Assembly (NCBI GenBank): GCA_000597885.1
Contig: CP004371.1
Coordinates: forward strand, 1 to 64,000
DNA: 64,000 bases
Direction of reading: 5' to 3'
Source: Flammeovirgaceae bacterium 311
GTDB lineage: Bacteria > Bacteroidota > Bacteroidia > Cytophagales > Cyclobacteriaceae
In this document: positions 36,897 through 46,041 of the stretch, in pieces
How the letters are laid out: each line of letters begins with the position of its first letter
Numbering within the stretch: position 1 is the first letter of the stretch
Made by a program: the position numbers and the translations under genes
The notes under the pieces: generated by a model
Seen by the model: only the letters and a program-made list of their open reading frames with translations
Database searches by the model: none
Told to the model about the DNA's origin: nothing

Positions 36897-36907
36897 GGCC
36901 GTTGAAA

Positions 36908-37552
36908 ATGAGAACAGGAATAAGCGTGGATATACGACAGAATATCATAACTACTGCCGAAGAATTATTTATTCGCTATGGCTTTAAACGGGTAACAATG
37001 GATGACATTGCCCGTGAAATGTCCATTTCAAAAAAAACCATTTATCAGTTTTTTACTGATAAAAACGAGATTGTTTGTGCTGCTACCGAAGAACATCTGC
37101 GCAGGGAAGAAGAGCAGATGGAACAACTGGAGGAGGAGTCTGAAAACGTGATTGAGTTTTTGGTGAAATGCACCAAGATGATACGCCAGCATGTGGCAAC
37201 GGTAAATCCTTCTGCTATCATGGAATTGCAGAAATACTTTCCCGACGGCTGGAATATCTTTTTACACTATAAAAAGAAAGTGTTTGTAAACTCGCTGATG
37301 CGTTCCCTGATACGAGGGCAGGAGGAGGGATATTTCAGGCCTGATTTCAATCCTGAAATACTGGCTATGCTACGTATGGAAGAAGTACAGCTATGCTTTG
37401 ATAACAGGGTATTTCCCCGCAACCGATTCGATTTTACAGAAGTGCAGGTACAGGTATTCCGGCATTTCATAGAAGGACTGATGACGGCTAAAGGCCGCGA
37501 TTTATTAGAAGATTATAAGAAAAACCTATCACCCCATGAGACTATTTTCTAA
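36908..37552 (+). CDS. TetR/AcrR-family transcriptional regulator of the efflux operon
   Basis: 214 residues from ATG 36908; the TTG at 36902 would lie at or before the predicted transcript start. The N-terminal HTH is clear: AEELFIRYGFKRVTMDDIA, then REMSISKKTIYQFFTDKNEI (about residues 15-60). The C-terminal ligand domain is divergent, as usual. It is the first gene of an operon with tolC-like, adaptor and RND permease genes, its stop overlaps the next start by 17 bases, and an inverted repeat spans its promoter, so autorepression and control of the pump are likely. The inducer is unknown. Confidence 0.92.
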   Translation: MRTGISVDIRQNIITTAEELFIRYGFKRVTMDDIAREMSISKKTIYQFFTDKNEIVCAATEEHLRREEEQMEQLEEESENVIEFLVKCTKMIRQHVATVNPSAIMELQKYFPDGWNIFLHYKKKVFVNSLMRSLIRGQEEGYFRPDFNPEILAMLRMEEVQLCFDNRVFPRNRFDFTEVQVQVFRHFIEGLMTAKGRDLLEDYKKNLSPHETIF

Positions 37553-38939
37553 ATCTATTCTGCTTATACTGGCAGTACTACTGGCGGGGACTTCTGTGTA
37601 TGCACAAGAGGCTACCAAGCGGGTATTTTCCCTGCAGGAGGCCATAGCGCATGCTATTGAAAATAACGTTACGGTCAAAAATGAGCGATTGAATGAGGCT
37701 ATTGCTACAGCACAGGTGAAGGAAACAGTTGCACAGGGCCTGCCACAGATCAATGCTGCCGGCAACATCACTCATAATGCCATTATTCCCATTACCTTTT
37801 TGCCTGCAAATGCTCTTAATCCCGGTGCGCCGGATGGTGTTTTCATGCCTGTTCCTTTTGGAGTGCCCTTTCAATCTAACGTCAGCGTATCTGCCGAGCA
37901 GCTTCTTTTTAACGGTTCGTATTTCATTGGCCTACGCGCGGCCAAGGTGTATAAAGAGTTGACCTTGAAGAATACTGTGAAAGCAGCCATAGATGTAGCC
38001 GAAGGTGTAGCCCTGGCTTATTACGGGGCGTTGGTGGCCGAGGAACGCATTGCTCTCTTAGATGCTAATGTGCAGCGCCTGGATACACTTTATGCAGAAA
38101 CCCGTGCCATGAATGAGAATGGCTTTGTTGAGCTTATCGATGTGCAGCGCATTAAGGTGAACCTCAACAACCTTCGTACCGAGCTGGAGAATGTGCAGCG
38201 TTCTTACACTTTGAACCTGTCGGCGCTTAAATACCAAATGGGGCTGCCCAACAATGCGGACATTGAACTAGCAGAGCAGATTAGAAATCTAGAAGTGGAC
38301 GAGCCCGGTTTAGGTCTTGATAGCTATCAGCAGCGTATTGAGTACCAACAGCTGAATATTAATCGTGATCTGGCCAATCTGGATCTGAGAAATACACGCA
38401 TGCGTTATTATCCCACCCTTTCGCTCTTTGGCAATTTTGGCTACAATGCTGGTAAGTCCAAGCTGGGCGATCTGTTCCAGGAGTCTCCGGACTTCTATTT
38501 ACCCATGGGTGGCGCAGATGTGCTCATAGAAGCTCATACCTGGAATCCATTTACTGCGGTTGGTGTCAATCTTAATATTCCTGTTTTCGATGGTTTTCTA
38601 AAGGCTAATACCATACGCCGCCAGAGGCTCATAACTGAGCAGGTAGATTTACAAATCAAGAACCTGGAAAATGCTATCGATATGGAGGTTCAGCAAGCGC
38701 AGGTGAACCTGCAGAACAGCCTTCAGAGCCTGGAGACCCAGCAGGAAAACATGGAACTTGCCCAGGAAGTATATCGCGTAACTAAAATTAAATACCAGCA
38801 AGGCGTGGGTAGTAATCTGGAAGTGGTGGAAGCCGAAAATGCGCTGAAAACTGCTGAAACCAATTATTACCAGGCACTCTATAATGCGCTTGTATCGCGG
38901 GTGTCGTACGACAAAGCAACCGGCAATTTATTAAAATAA
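37536..38939 (+). CDS. TolC-family outer membrane efflux protein
   Basis: 467 residues with a signal peptide (cleavage after TSVYAQ near residue 24) and two OEP repeats with long helical segments (AIAHAIENNVTVKNERLNEAI; later NLQNSLQSLETQQENMELAQ and NLEVVEAENALKTAETNYYQALY). It would form the trimeric outer membrane exit duct of the pump. The start ATG lies inside the end of the tetR gene, and the adaptor gene begins 18 bases after its stop. Confidence 0.94.
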   Translation: MRLFSKSILLILAVLLAGTSVYAQEATKRVFSLQEAIAHAIENNVTVKNERLNEAIATAQVKETVAQGLPQINAAGNITHNAIIPITFLPANALNPGAPDGVFMPVPFGVPFQSNVSVSAEQLLFNGSYFIGLRAAKVYKELTLKNTVKAAIDVAEGVALAYYGALVAEERIALLDANVQRLDTLYAETRAMNENGFVELIDVQRIKVNLNNLRTELENVQRSYTLNLSALKYQMGLPNNADIELAEQIRNLEVDEPGLGLDSYQQRIEYQQLNINRDLANLDLRNTRMRYYPTLSLFGNFGYNAGKSKLGDLFQESPDFYLPMGGADVLIEAHTWNPFTAVGVNLNIPVFDGFLKANTIRRQRLITEQVDLQIKNLENAIDMEVQQAQVNLQNSLQSLETQQENMELAQEVYRVTKIKYQQGVGSNLEVVEAENALKTAETNYYQALYNALVSRVSYDKATGNLLK

Positions 38940-38957
38940 TCAGATTTCCCTACTACC

Positions 38958-40121
38958 ATGAATATATCCAGAACATTAGTGCTACTTGCAGGAATAGGCT
39001 TTTTTGCTGCCTCTTGCGATTCAGGAGACGAGCTCTCTGAAAAGAAAACAGAGCTCAAGGAAAAAAAGAAAGAACTACAGGAGTTAAGAGCAGAAATTGC
39101 CGAGCTGGAAGATCAAATTGCAGCAGCAGATCCTACTTTTGGAAAAGAGGTGCGCGAAGCACAGCTGGTAACCACACTGCCTGTAAAGCAGGAAACCTTT
39201 GAACACTATGTAGAGGTGAGTGGCGATGTTCAGTCTGAAAAAAACATTGTTATCAGTGCCGAATCGATGGGTACCATAGAACAGGTACCGGTTAATGAGG
39301 GCCAGCAGGTAAGCCGTGGCCAGCTACTGGTAAGCGTTAATGCAGATGTGCTGCGCAATAACATCAGCGAAGTTAAAACCCAGCTGGATCTGGCAACGGC
39401 CGTTTATGAGCGTCAGAAAAACCTGTGGGATCAGAATATAGGCACCGAAGTACAATATCTGCAGACAAAATCCAATAAAGAGGCACTGGAAAACCGCCTC
39501 TCTATGATGCAGTCTCAGCTGTCGCAGGCGCAGGCAAGGGCTCCATTTGCAGGTACTGTAGAAGAGGTAATGGTACGGGCGGGTGAATCTGCCAGTCCTG
39601 GTAAACCGCTGGTTCGCCTGGTAAGCCTGCAGGATATGTACATTAAAGCCAATGTGTCTGAGAATCTGGTGGGTGCCTTCAAAAAAGGGGATAAGGTTGA
39701 GATATTCTTTCCTTCTGTTGATAAGACCTATGAATCTACGATCAAGGCAGTAGGACAGGTGATCAATCCCAACAACCGCACTTTTACACTGGATGCCCGC
39801 CTGCCTGACGACAGTGAGCTGCTACGCCCAAATCTGCTGGCTGTTTTAAGGGTGAAGGATTTCCAGGAGGAGAATGCGCTTATTGTTCCTACCCACCTGA
39901 TTCAGCACGATCGTAAGGGTTCTTATGTTTATGTGGTGGAAAATAAGGATGGTGTGAGTCAGGTAAGCAAAAAGCATATTAACACCGGCCTGAGCTTCAA
40001 CAACGAAACAATGGTAACATCTGGCCTGCAGGCTAACGATGTGTTGGTAAATGAAGGCTTCAGGCAGGTATCTGAAGGGGTGGCTGTAAAAGTTGCCGAC
40101 GAAACTGTAGCTTCTAAATAA
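38958..40121 (+). CDS. RND efflux periplasmic adaptor (HlyD/MFP family) lipoprotein
   Basis: 387 residues. A lipoprotein signal ends at AASCDSGDE with the lipid Cys near residue 20. A highly charged coiled coil follows immediately (KKTELKEKKKELQELRAEI, about residues 29-58), then the barrel-sandwich/lipoyl half-motif (GTIEQVPVNEGQQVSRGQLL), the hairpin region (about 135-195), its return half-motif (ARAPFAGTVEEVMVRAGE), and the beta-barrel and membrane-proximal domains. It bridges the permease to the TolC-like duct. The N-terminal charged coil ahead of the barrel is longer than in AcrA-type adaptors. Confidence 0.93.
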   Translation: MNISRTLVLLAGIGFFAASCDSGDELSEKKTELKEKKKELQELRAEIAELEDQIAAADPTFGKEVREAQLVTTLPVKQETFEHYVEVSGDVQSEKNIVISAESMGTIEQVPVNEGQQVSRGQLLVSVNADVLRNNISEVKTQLDLATAVYERQKNLWDQNIGTEVQYLQTKSNKEALENRLSMMQSQLSQAQARAPFAGTVEEVMVRAGESASPGKPLVRLVSLQDMYIKANVSENLVGAFKKGDKVEIFFPSVDKTYESTIKAVGQVINPNNRTFTLDARLPDDSELLRPNLLAVLRVKDFQEENALIVPTHLIQHDRKGSYVYVVENKDGVSQVSKKHINTGLSFNNETMVTSGLQANDVLVNEGFRQVSEGVAVKVADETVASK

Positions 40122-40135
40122 TTAACGAATCCAGC

Positions 40136-43100
40136 ATGGATCCTAAAGATAATAATGTTCAACGGGAATTTGGCATCAGTTCAGGTGCCATAAATAACCG
40201 TACCAGTATCATCATCCTCACGATTCTGATTGCGATTGCAGGTGTAATGGCTTATAACATTATGCCAAAAGAGAGCTTTCCGGAAATCAAGCAGCCAATG
40301 GTGTACATCAATACGCTATACCCGGGCAACTCGCCTGAGGATATGGAAAACCTGATTACGCGGCCTATTGAGAAAGAACTGAAATCAATGGATGGTATCA
40401 AGAAAATAACTTCTACCAGCATTGAAAACTATTCTATCATCACCGCAGAGTTTAATACCACTGTTGAGCTTACCAAGGCGCTGCAGGAGACTAAAGATGC
40501 GGTAGACCGTTCTAAAACCGAACTGCCCAGCGACCTGGACAACGACCCTACCGTGCAGGAATTTGATATTTCAAATTTCCCCATCATGTACCTTAATGTG
40601 TCGGGCGATTTTGGTATCGATGAGCTGAAAAACTATGCTGAATACCTGGAGGAAGAAATTGAGAAGCTTCCGGAAATCAGCGGTGTAGACATCAGGGGTG
40701 CACTGAACCGGGAGATCAGGATCAATGCAAACCAGTACCGCATGGAGGCTAACAATGTTAGCTTCAACGATATCAGAAATGCGGTTGCTGCGGAAAACCT
40801 TAGTATGTCGGGTGGTAACCTGCTGATGGGCGACTACCGCCGTTCTCTAAGCATCAGGGGAGAAATTGATAAGGTAAGTGATCTGAACAATATCATCGTG
40901 AAAAGCGAAGAAGATGTGATTGTTTACCTCAATGATGTGGCCACTGTAACAGACGCCTACGAAGAACGTGAATCTTATGCCCGCGAAAGCGGCGATCCGG
41001 TGGTAACGCTCGATATTAAAAAGCGTAGTGGCGAAAACCTGCTCGATGCTTCCGATAAAATCAAAGTGATTATTCAGAAGGCCAAGCAAAACCGCTTCCC
41101 GGAAGAGCTTAGAATTACTATTAACAACGATCAGTCCAAGCAAACCCGTAACCAGGTAGAAAACCTGGAGAACTCCATTATTTTCGGTGTAATACTGGTA
41201 GTGCTGGTACTGATGTTCTTTATGGGCCTGCGCAATGCCCTTTTTGTAGGTATTGCCATACCGCTCTCTATGTTCCTGGCTTTCATTATTCTGAACCTGG
41301 CAGGCGTTACTCTGAACATGATGGTGTTATTTGCACTGATCCTGGCGCTTGGTATGCTTGTGGACAATGGTATTGTGGTGGTAGAGAACATTTACCGCCT
41401 GAAGCAGCAGGGCTATAGTAACATCAGGGCAGCCAAGGAAGGCGTAGGGGAGGTGGCATGGCCTATTATTACTTCAACAGCAACTACGCTTGCTGCCTTT
41501 TTACCACTTGCCTTCTGGGGTGGTCTGGTAGGTGAGTTTATGAAGTTTTTGCCTATCACCCTCATCATTGTACTTACTTCCTCACTTTTTGTTGGGCTGG
41601 TGATTAACCCTGTTATCTCAGCGCTTTTAATGAAGTTGCCTGAAGATGAAGCGCGTAAAAAGAAGAAGATCTGGATATGGGCCATTGCCCTGGCTGTCCT
41701 GGCTATTGCGTTCTATCTGGCGGGTAGTCTGGCACTGGGTAACCTGTTGCTGCTCCTTGCCATCCTGATGCCGCTGAACATCTATTTTCTGGATCCTGCT
41801 ACAGAATGGTTTCAGAATACCTTTTTGGTTTACCTGGAAAATATTTATTACCGCACGGTGAAGTTTGCCCTTAGCGGCTGGCGTCCGTACCTGTTCTTTT
41901 TTGGAACGGTAGCCCTGATGATATTTTCTGTAGTTCTTTATTTTGCCAGACAGCCTAAGGTGGATTTTTTCCCTGTGAATGAACCACAATATGTAAATGT
42001 TTTTATTGAGCAGCCTTTGGGCACCGATATTGAAACAACCAATGCCTTTACACAGCGGCTGGAAGAAAGAATCATTAAGATGATGGAGCCATATAATTAT
42101 ATGGTGGAATCTGTGGTGGCTCAGGTAGGCGCGGGTACCAGTGATCCCGGTGCCGGCCCTCAGGGTGGTGTAACACCTCACAAAGCCCGTATTACTGTTG
42201 CTTTCGAAGATTTTCAGCATCGCAAAGGCATTTCAACAGCCCAGCTGATGGAGGATATCCGGGAAGAATTAAATGATTACCCCGGAGCTGTGATTTCAGT
42301 AGAAAAGAACCGGGCTGGACCTCCTGTGGGTAAACCCATTGATCTTCAGATAAAGGGCGAAGATTATGAAAAGCTGATTGACCTGGCTGATTATGTGATT
42401 GAGTCTATTGAAAATAGCAACATTACCGGCTACGAAGGGCTGAAAACAGATTTGGAAACAGGCAAGCCTGAATTGCTGGTACGCATTGACAGGGAGAAAG
42501 CCCGTCGTTATGGCCTAAGCACACAGCAGATTGCCAGCGAATTGCGTACATCGCTCTTTGGCCAGGAGATTAGCAAATTTAAAGATGGTGAAGACGAATA
42601 TCCCATCCAGCTGCGCCTGGAAGATCGTTTCCGCTATGACCTGGAGTCGCTCATGAACAAGCGGATTACTTTCCGTAACAACAAAGGACAGATGCGCCAG
42701 ATCCCTATTTCTGCTGTAGCCAGTGTGGAATATGCCTCTACCTATGGTTCCATCAAGCGTAAAGACCTGGACCGGGTAATCAGTGTGTACTCGAACGTGA
42801 AGGAAGGCTACAATGCCAACGAAATTGTGGAGGAGATACAAACACTTGTAGCCGATATGGATGTGCCGCAGGGCTATGAGGTGAAAATTGGTGGTGAGCA
42901 GGAAGAGCAGGCAAAATCCATGGCCTTCCTGGGCAGAGCCCTGATGATTGCCGTATTTGGCATATTCCTGATCATCGTTGCACAGTTCAACTCAGTTATT
43001 TCACCATTCATCATCATGTGTTCAGTTTTGTTCAGCACCATTGGGGTATTCCTGGGGCTGGTAATTTTTAACATGAACTTTGTGGTGATCATGACGGGAA

Positions 43101-43528
43101 TCGGTATTATTTCGCTGGCAGGGGTTGTGGTAAACAATGCCATTGTACTGATTGACTATACTAACCTGATCAGGGCCCGGCGCCGCGAGGAGCTGGGATT
43201 ACCTGAAGACGGACGCCTGCCATACGATGAAATTGTTAGCAGTATCATAGATGGTGGTAAAACCCGTCTGCGTCCGGTATTGCTTACTGCCATTACCACT
43301 GTACTGGGTCTTATTCCCCTTGCTACCGGCATGAACATCAACTTCTTCAGCCTGTTCTCCAGGTTCGATGCTGATTTCTATGTAGGTGGTGATAATGCAA
43401 TTTTCTGGGGACCAATGGCCTGGACTGTAATTTTTGGCCTGACTTTTGCTACTTTCTTAACATTGGTGATCGTACCGGTTATGTACCTGATCGCTGATAA
43501 AATAAGCTATAGAATCAGTAAAGTTTAG
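40136..43528 (+). CDS. RND efflux transporter permease (AcrB/MexB superfamily)
   Basis: 1130 residues, a proton-driven inner membrane pump subunit. After the first membrane helix come the periplasmic porter segments, then GMLVDNGIVVVENIYR (helix 4, with the proton-relay Asp region), and in the second half GIISLAGVVVNNAIVLIDY (helix 10). Two further hydrophobic segments (about residues 511-548, WIWAIALAVLAIAF and LLLLLAILMPLNIYF) lie between helices 6 and 7, which makes the protein about 80-90 residues longer than AcrB. It is the last gene of the tetR-tolC-adaptor operon, 14 bases after the adaptor. Substrates cannot be predicted. Confidence 0.95.
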   Translation: MDPKDNNVQREFGISSGAINNRTSIIILTILIAIAGVMAYNIMPKESFPEIKQPMVYINTLYPGNSPEDMENLITRPIEKELKSMDGIKKITSTSIENYSIITAEFNTTVELTKALQETKDAVDRSKTELPSDLDNDPTVQEFDISNFPIMYLNVSGDFGIDELKNYAEYLEEEIEKLPEISGVDIRGALNREIRINANQYRMEANNVSFNDIRNAVAAENLSMSGGNLLMGDYRRSLSIRGEIDKVSDLNNIIVKSEEDVIVYLNDVATVTDAYEERESYARESGDPVVTLDIKKRSGENLLDASDKIKVIIQKAKQNRFPEELRITINNDQSKQTRNQVENLENSIIFGVILVVLVLMFFMGLRNALFVGIAIPLSMFLAFIILNLAGVTLNMMVLFALILALGMLVDNGIVVVENIYRLKQQGYSNIRAAKEGVGEVAWPIITSTATTLAAFLPLAFWGGLVGEFMKFLPITLIIVLTSSLFVGLVINPVISALLMKLPEDEARKKKKIWIWAIALAVLAIAFYLAGSLALGNLLLLLAILMPLNIYFLDPATEWFQNTFLVYLENIYYRTVKFALSGWRPYLFFFGTVALMIFSVVLYFARQPKVDFFPVNEPQYVNVFIEQPLGTDIETTNAFTQRLEERIIKMMEPYNYMVESVVAQVGAGTSDPGAGPQGGVTPHKARITVAFEDFQHRKGISTAQLMEDIREELNDYPGAVISVEKNRAGPPVGKPIDLQIKGEDYEKLIDLADYVIESIENSNITGYEGLKTDLETGKPELLVRIDREKARRYGLSTQQIASELRTSLFGQEISKFKDGEDEYPIQLRLEDRFRYDLESLMNKRITFRNNKGQMRQIPISAVASVEYASTYGSIKRKDLDRVISVYSNVKEGYNANEIVEEIQTLVADMDVPQGYEVKIGGEQEEQAKSMAFLGRALMIAVFGIFLIIVAQFNSVISPFIIMCSVLFSTIGVFLGLVIFNMNFVVIMTGIGIISLAGVVVNNAIVLIDYTNLIRARRREELGLPEDGRLPYDEIVSSIIDGGKTRLRPVLLTAITTVLGLIPLATGMNINFFSLFSRFDADFYVGGDNAIFWGPMAWTVIFGLTFATFLTLVIVPVMYLIADKISYRISKV

Positions 43529-43545
43529 TTTAGTTGGTTAATATT

Positions 43546-43577
43546 AAGCTCCGGCTCCCGTTTGGGGGCAGGAGCTT
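43546..43577 (+). terminator. Terminator of the RND efflux operon
   Basis: The outer arms 43546-43552 and 43571-43577 pair over 7 bp and the inner bases pair further with a G-U pair and a short loop. A short T run follows. It lies 17 bases after the permease stop and 9 bases before the next ATG. Confidence 0.75.
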
Positions 43578-43586
43578 TTCTATTGT

Positions 43587-44855
43587 ATGGGAAAACTTAT
43601 TTCAGTTGCCATTTTTGGCCTTATTCTTTTTCTGCTGGATCTGTATATGTTCGGAGCCATCAGGCTGCTCACGGATAACAGCAGTGCAAATGTAAAGCGA
43701 TGGGTATTTATTCTGTATTGGGGTATTTCTGCCTTTACCATTGTGCTGATGGCCGTATACAACCTTACCAACATCCGCGAGCAAATTCCAGGGCTCAGGC
43801 AGTGGATCTTATTCTGGCTGGTGGCATACACCATATCTAAAGTAATCGGAGGCTTTTTCCTGGTGCTGGATGATATCTGGCGCCTGTTCATGTGGGCATG
43901 GCGCAGGCTGGTTATCAACGTAGAAACACCTTCATCAGCTCCCGTGCAGCCAACCACTCCTGCAGGTATTACCAGATCTGAATTTTTGGCCAAGACTGCT
44001 CTTGTAGCCACTGCTGTACCAATGGTTACTATGGGGTTTGGTATTTTGAGCGGCGCCCATGATTACCGGGTGCGCCATCGGCGGGTGGTACTGCCAAACC
44101 TGCCTAAAGCCTTCAATGGTTTTAAAATTGCTCAGCTATCTGATATCCACAGCGGCAGCTTCTTTAATAAAACAGCAGTGGCGGGTGGTATTGAAATGCT
44201 GCTGCAGCAAAAACCAGATGTTATCTTCTTTACCGGCGACCTGGTGAATAACATGACCAGTGAGGTTCGTGAATATCAGCCAATTTTTAGTAAGCTACAG
44301 GCGCCGTTTGGCGTTTATTCTACCCTGGGCAATCATGACTATGGCGAATACATTGCCTGGCCCAGCCAGGAGGCAAAACGGCAGAACCTGGTTAATATGG
44401 CAAAAGTACATAAGCAAATGGGCTGGGACCTGCTGATGAACGAGAATCGGAGACTTAAAACAGGCGGAGAAGAAATTGCCGTAATCGGGGTAGAAAATTG
44501 GGGAACAGGCCGCTGGCCCAAGTATGGCAGACTGGAGCAGGCTTATGCCGGTACACAGGATTTACCTGTAAAGCTGCTGCTTTCGCATGACCCCACGCAT
44601 TGGGATGGGCAGGTACGGCAGCTTTTTCCCGATATCGATATAACATTTAGCGGTCATACCCATGGTTTTCAGTTTGGTGTGGAAATAGGCGATTTTCGCT
44701 GGAGTCCCGCCAGCTGGATGTACAAGCAATGGGCCGACCTGTACCAGGAGGGGAATCAGTATTTGTATGTAAACCGTGGCTATGGATACTTAGGCTTTCC
44801 TGGCCGCATTGGTATTCTTCCTGAAATAACTATCATGGAATTGGTATCTGCTTAA
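43587..44855 (+). CDS. Membrane-anchored metallophosphoesterase
   Basis: 422 residues. Three N-terminal membrane helices (about residues 4-100) and a fourth hydrophobic segment (about 130-155) precede a calcineurin-like domain. Metal-binding motifs are present in order: AQLSDIHSG (about 190), FTGDLVNN (about 215), LGNHDYG (about 250), LLSHDPTHW (about 330) and SGHTHGFQFG (about 355). The closest described relatives are YkuE/YaeI-type phosphoesterases, some linked to lipid or cell envelope phosphates. It starts just after the RND terminator and is probably read separately. Confidence 0.9.
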   Translation: MGKLISVAIFGLILFLLDLYMFGAIRLLTDNSSANVKRWVFILYWGISAFTIVLMAVYNLTNIREQIPGLRQWILFWLVAYTISKVIGGFFLVLDDIWRLFMWAWRRLVINVETPSSAPVQPTTPAGITRSEFLAKTALVATAVPMVTMGFGILSGAHDYRVRHRRVVLPNLPKAFNGFKIAQLSDIHSGSFFNKTAVAGGIEMLLQQKPDVIFFTGDLVNNMTSEVREYQPIFSKLQAPFGVYSTLGNHDYGEYIAWPSQEAKRQNLVNMAKVHKQMGWDLLMNENRRLKTGGEEIAVIGVENWGTGRWPKYGRLEQAYAGTQDLPVKLLLSHDPTHWDGQVRQLFPDIDITFSGHTHGFQFGVEIGDFRWSPASWMYKQWADLYQEGNQYLYVNRGYGYLGFPGRIGILPEITIMELVSA

Positions 44856-44950
44856 ACAAGTTATTTTTCAATGAAGCAGCGTATGCATTCCTTCAGGGTT
44901 TCATTGTGCGCTTCAGTACAGAATATCTGAACATATAATATTCAACGCTA

Positions 44951-44978
44951 AAGTCGGCCTTCCGGGCCGGCTTTTTTT
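44951..44978 (+). terminator. Terminator downstream of the metallophosphoesterase gene
   Basis: Arms 44951-44959 and 44965-44973 pair over 9 bp with one G-U pair, a 5-base loop and a run of seven T. It lies 95 bases after the stop. The remaining bases up to 45130 hold nothing recognised. Confidence 0.85.
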
Positions 44979-45130
44979 GTGTAGCGCTTATACCAGGGCA
45001 TTTACAATAATTAAAATCTTTACTGCTGATAAGAGCAGGGATCAGTAATTTAGAAACCATCAACACCCCAGAAGGGAAATATTCTGAATCTTGCATTGAT
45101 ACGAAGCAGTTAAGTGCAGTTAAGCTCAAG

Positions 45131-45163
45131 AAAAAAAGCCTGCTGTTATTGAACGGCAGGCTT
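45131..45163 (-). terminator. Terminator of the DUF1989/YqcI-YcgG gene group
   Basis: Arms 45136-45143 and 45156-45163 pair over 8 bp with a partly paired loop, followed on the minus strand by a run of seven T (45131-45137). It is 20 bases after the stop of the last YqcI/YcgG gene and is the only strong terminator seen in the four-gene group. Confidence 0.85.
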
Positions 45164-45183
45164 CTGGGTTGTTAAAGCTAATT

Positions 45184-45882
45184 TCAGGCTTTTATCTTTT
45201 CTGCAGCATAACGGCCTGTTAGTTTATCAAGATTGGCTGTTGCTTTTGCTGAATTCTTTTCTGTTTTGCTCCTCTGATCTTCTCCGGGCAATGGCGGCTG
45301 CAGATGCAGACTGAAAGCCAGCATGGGATAATCGAATTTCAGGTGTCCCTGTGCATTATTGCGGTATATACTTACCACTTTCAGTACCCTGCCACCAAAT
45401 TCAACCGTCTGTTCATTACTGGTCTGATCAAGCACTTTTTCGGCTTCAGGAGTGCAGTAAAAAGGCTCGGCTGCTTTTCGCAGCATGTTCATCAGCTCCT
45501 GTACCTTTTCATTAAATGCATCTTCCGTGAGTTTGGACGGCGTAGTAAAAACAGCCATGAAAATCGGGTTTTCTGCCAGCCCCTCTTTATGATCGTGTAA
45601 AAAATGGGCCAGGTCCCTGCATAACCCTGCTGTTGTGGCCGGACTGCCCAGTTGTGGGTATACACCAAAACTGCAGCTTTTTTTCCGGGTAGTTAAACCC
45701 AGCTCCTGCTTAGGTTTTTTAAGTGAAGCCACAAATTCTGAAAGCTTATGCGCTACCTGTTCTGTCGCTTGTTTCATTCGTCCGGGAACAGGTTTATTCG
45801 GTCTGTATTCTTTTTGTTGTAAGGTGCAGTAATTGCTATGTGAAATGGCCTCCTGACTACAAAAAGGATTAAAAAATGCCAT
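45184..45882 (-). CDS. YqcI/YcgG (GntA-like) family protein, copy A, divergent C-terminus
   Basis: 232 residues from ATG 45882; an upstream frame to 45927 exists, but AGGAG lies 7 bases before 45882 and the MAFFNPF start aligns with MSVSNPF of copy B. The family core is present: SFGVYPQLGSPATTAGLCRDL near residue 72 and FMAVF near 109. The family includes GntA, a heme-dependent N-hydroxylase of a guanidino group in guanitoxin synthesis. Unlike copy B it lacks the HPNSSR, VFNMHEQFE and QYSGR blocks and the final CPF, ending in a charged tail (LTGRYAAEKIKA). It may be degenerate, a partner subunit, or have a new substrate. Confidence 0.8.
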   Translation of the reverse strand: MAFFNPFCSQEAISHSNYCTLQQKEYRPNKPVPGRMKQATEQVAHKLSEFVASLKKPKQELGLTTRKKSCSFGVYPQLGSPATTAGLCRDLAHFLHDHKEGLAENPIFMAVFTTPSKLTEDAFNEKVQELMNMLRKAAEPFYCTPEAEKVLDQTSNEQTVEFGGRVLKVVSIYRNNAQGHLKFDYPMLAFSLHLQPPLPGEDQRSKTEKNSAKATANLDKLTGRYAAEKIKA

Positions 45883-45889
45883 GTAAAAT

Positions 45890-45894
45890 CTCCT
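45890..45894 (-). promoter_or_regulatory. Shine-Dalgarno sequence deciding the start of YqcI/YcgG copy A
   Basis: AGGAG on the minus strand, 7 bases before ATG 45882. Strong Shine-Dalgarno sites are uncommon in Bacteroidota, so it is a useful argument against the longer frame. Confidence 0.7.
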
Positions 45895-45918
45895 ATGCTT
45901 TATGACATTTAATACGTC

Positions 45919-45976
45919 CGAATGCATATTTGGTTGATGCTAAATCGAATGCATAAAAAAAATTTAGGAACCTAAA
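45919..45976. repeat. Direct repeats and a palindrome in the leader of YqcI/YcgG copy A
   Basis: CGAATGCATA occurs at 45919-45928 and again at 45946-45955, 27 bases apart. TTTAGG-AA-CCTAAA at 45963-45976 is a nearby inverted repeat. All lie between the DUF1989 copy A stop and the start of YqcI/YcgG copy A and could be regulator sites; no regulator gene is adjacent. Confidence 0.5.
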
Positions 45977-46041
45977 CTATTGAAAACAGAGAATGAAATT
46001 TAACATATGACTAAGATTGAATCAATAACTTTCAACAATTA

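Noticed and set aside
41627-42220. 197-codon minus-strand frame
   Set aside because: It lies entirely opposite the conserved RND permease coding sequence and its translation has no domain character; it is a shadow frame.
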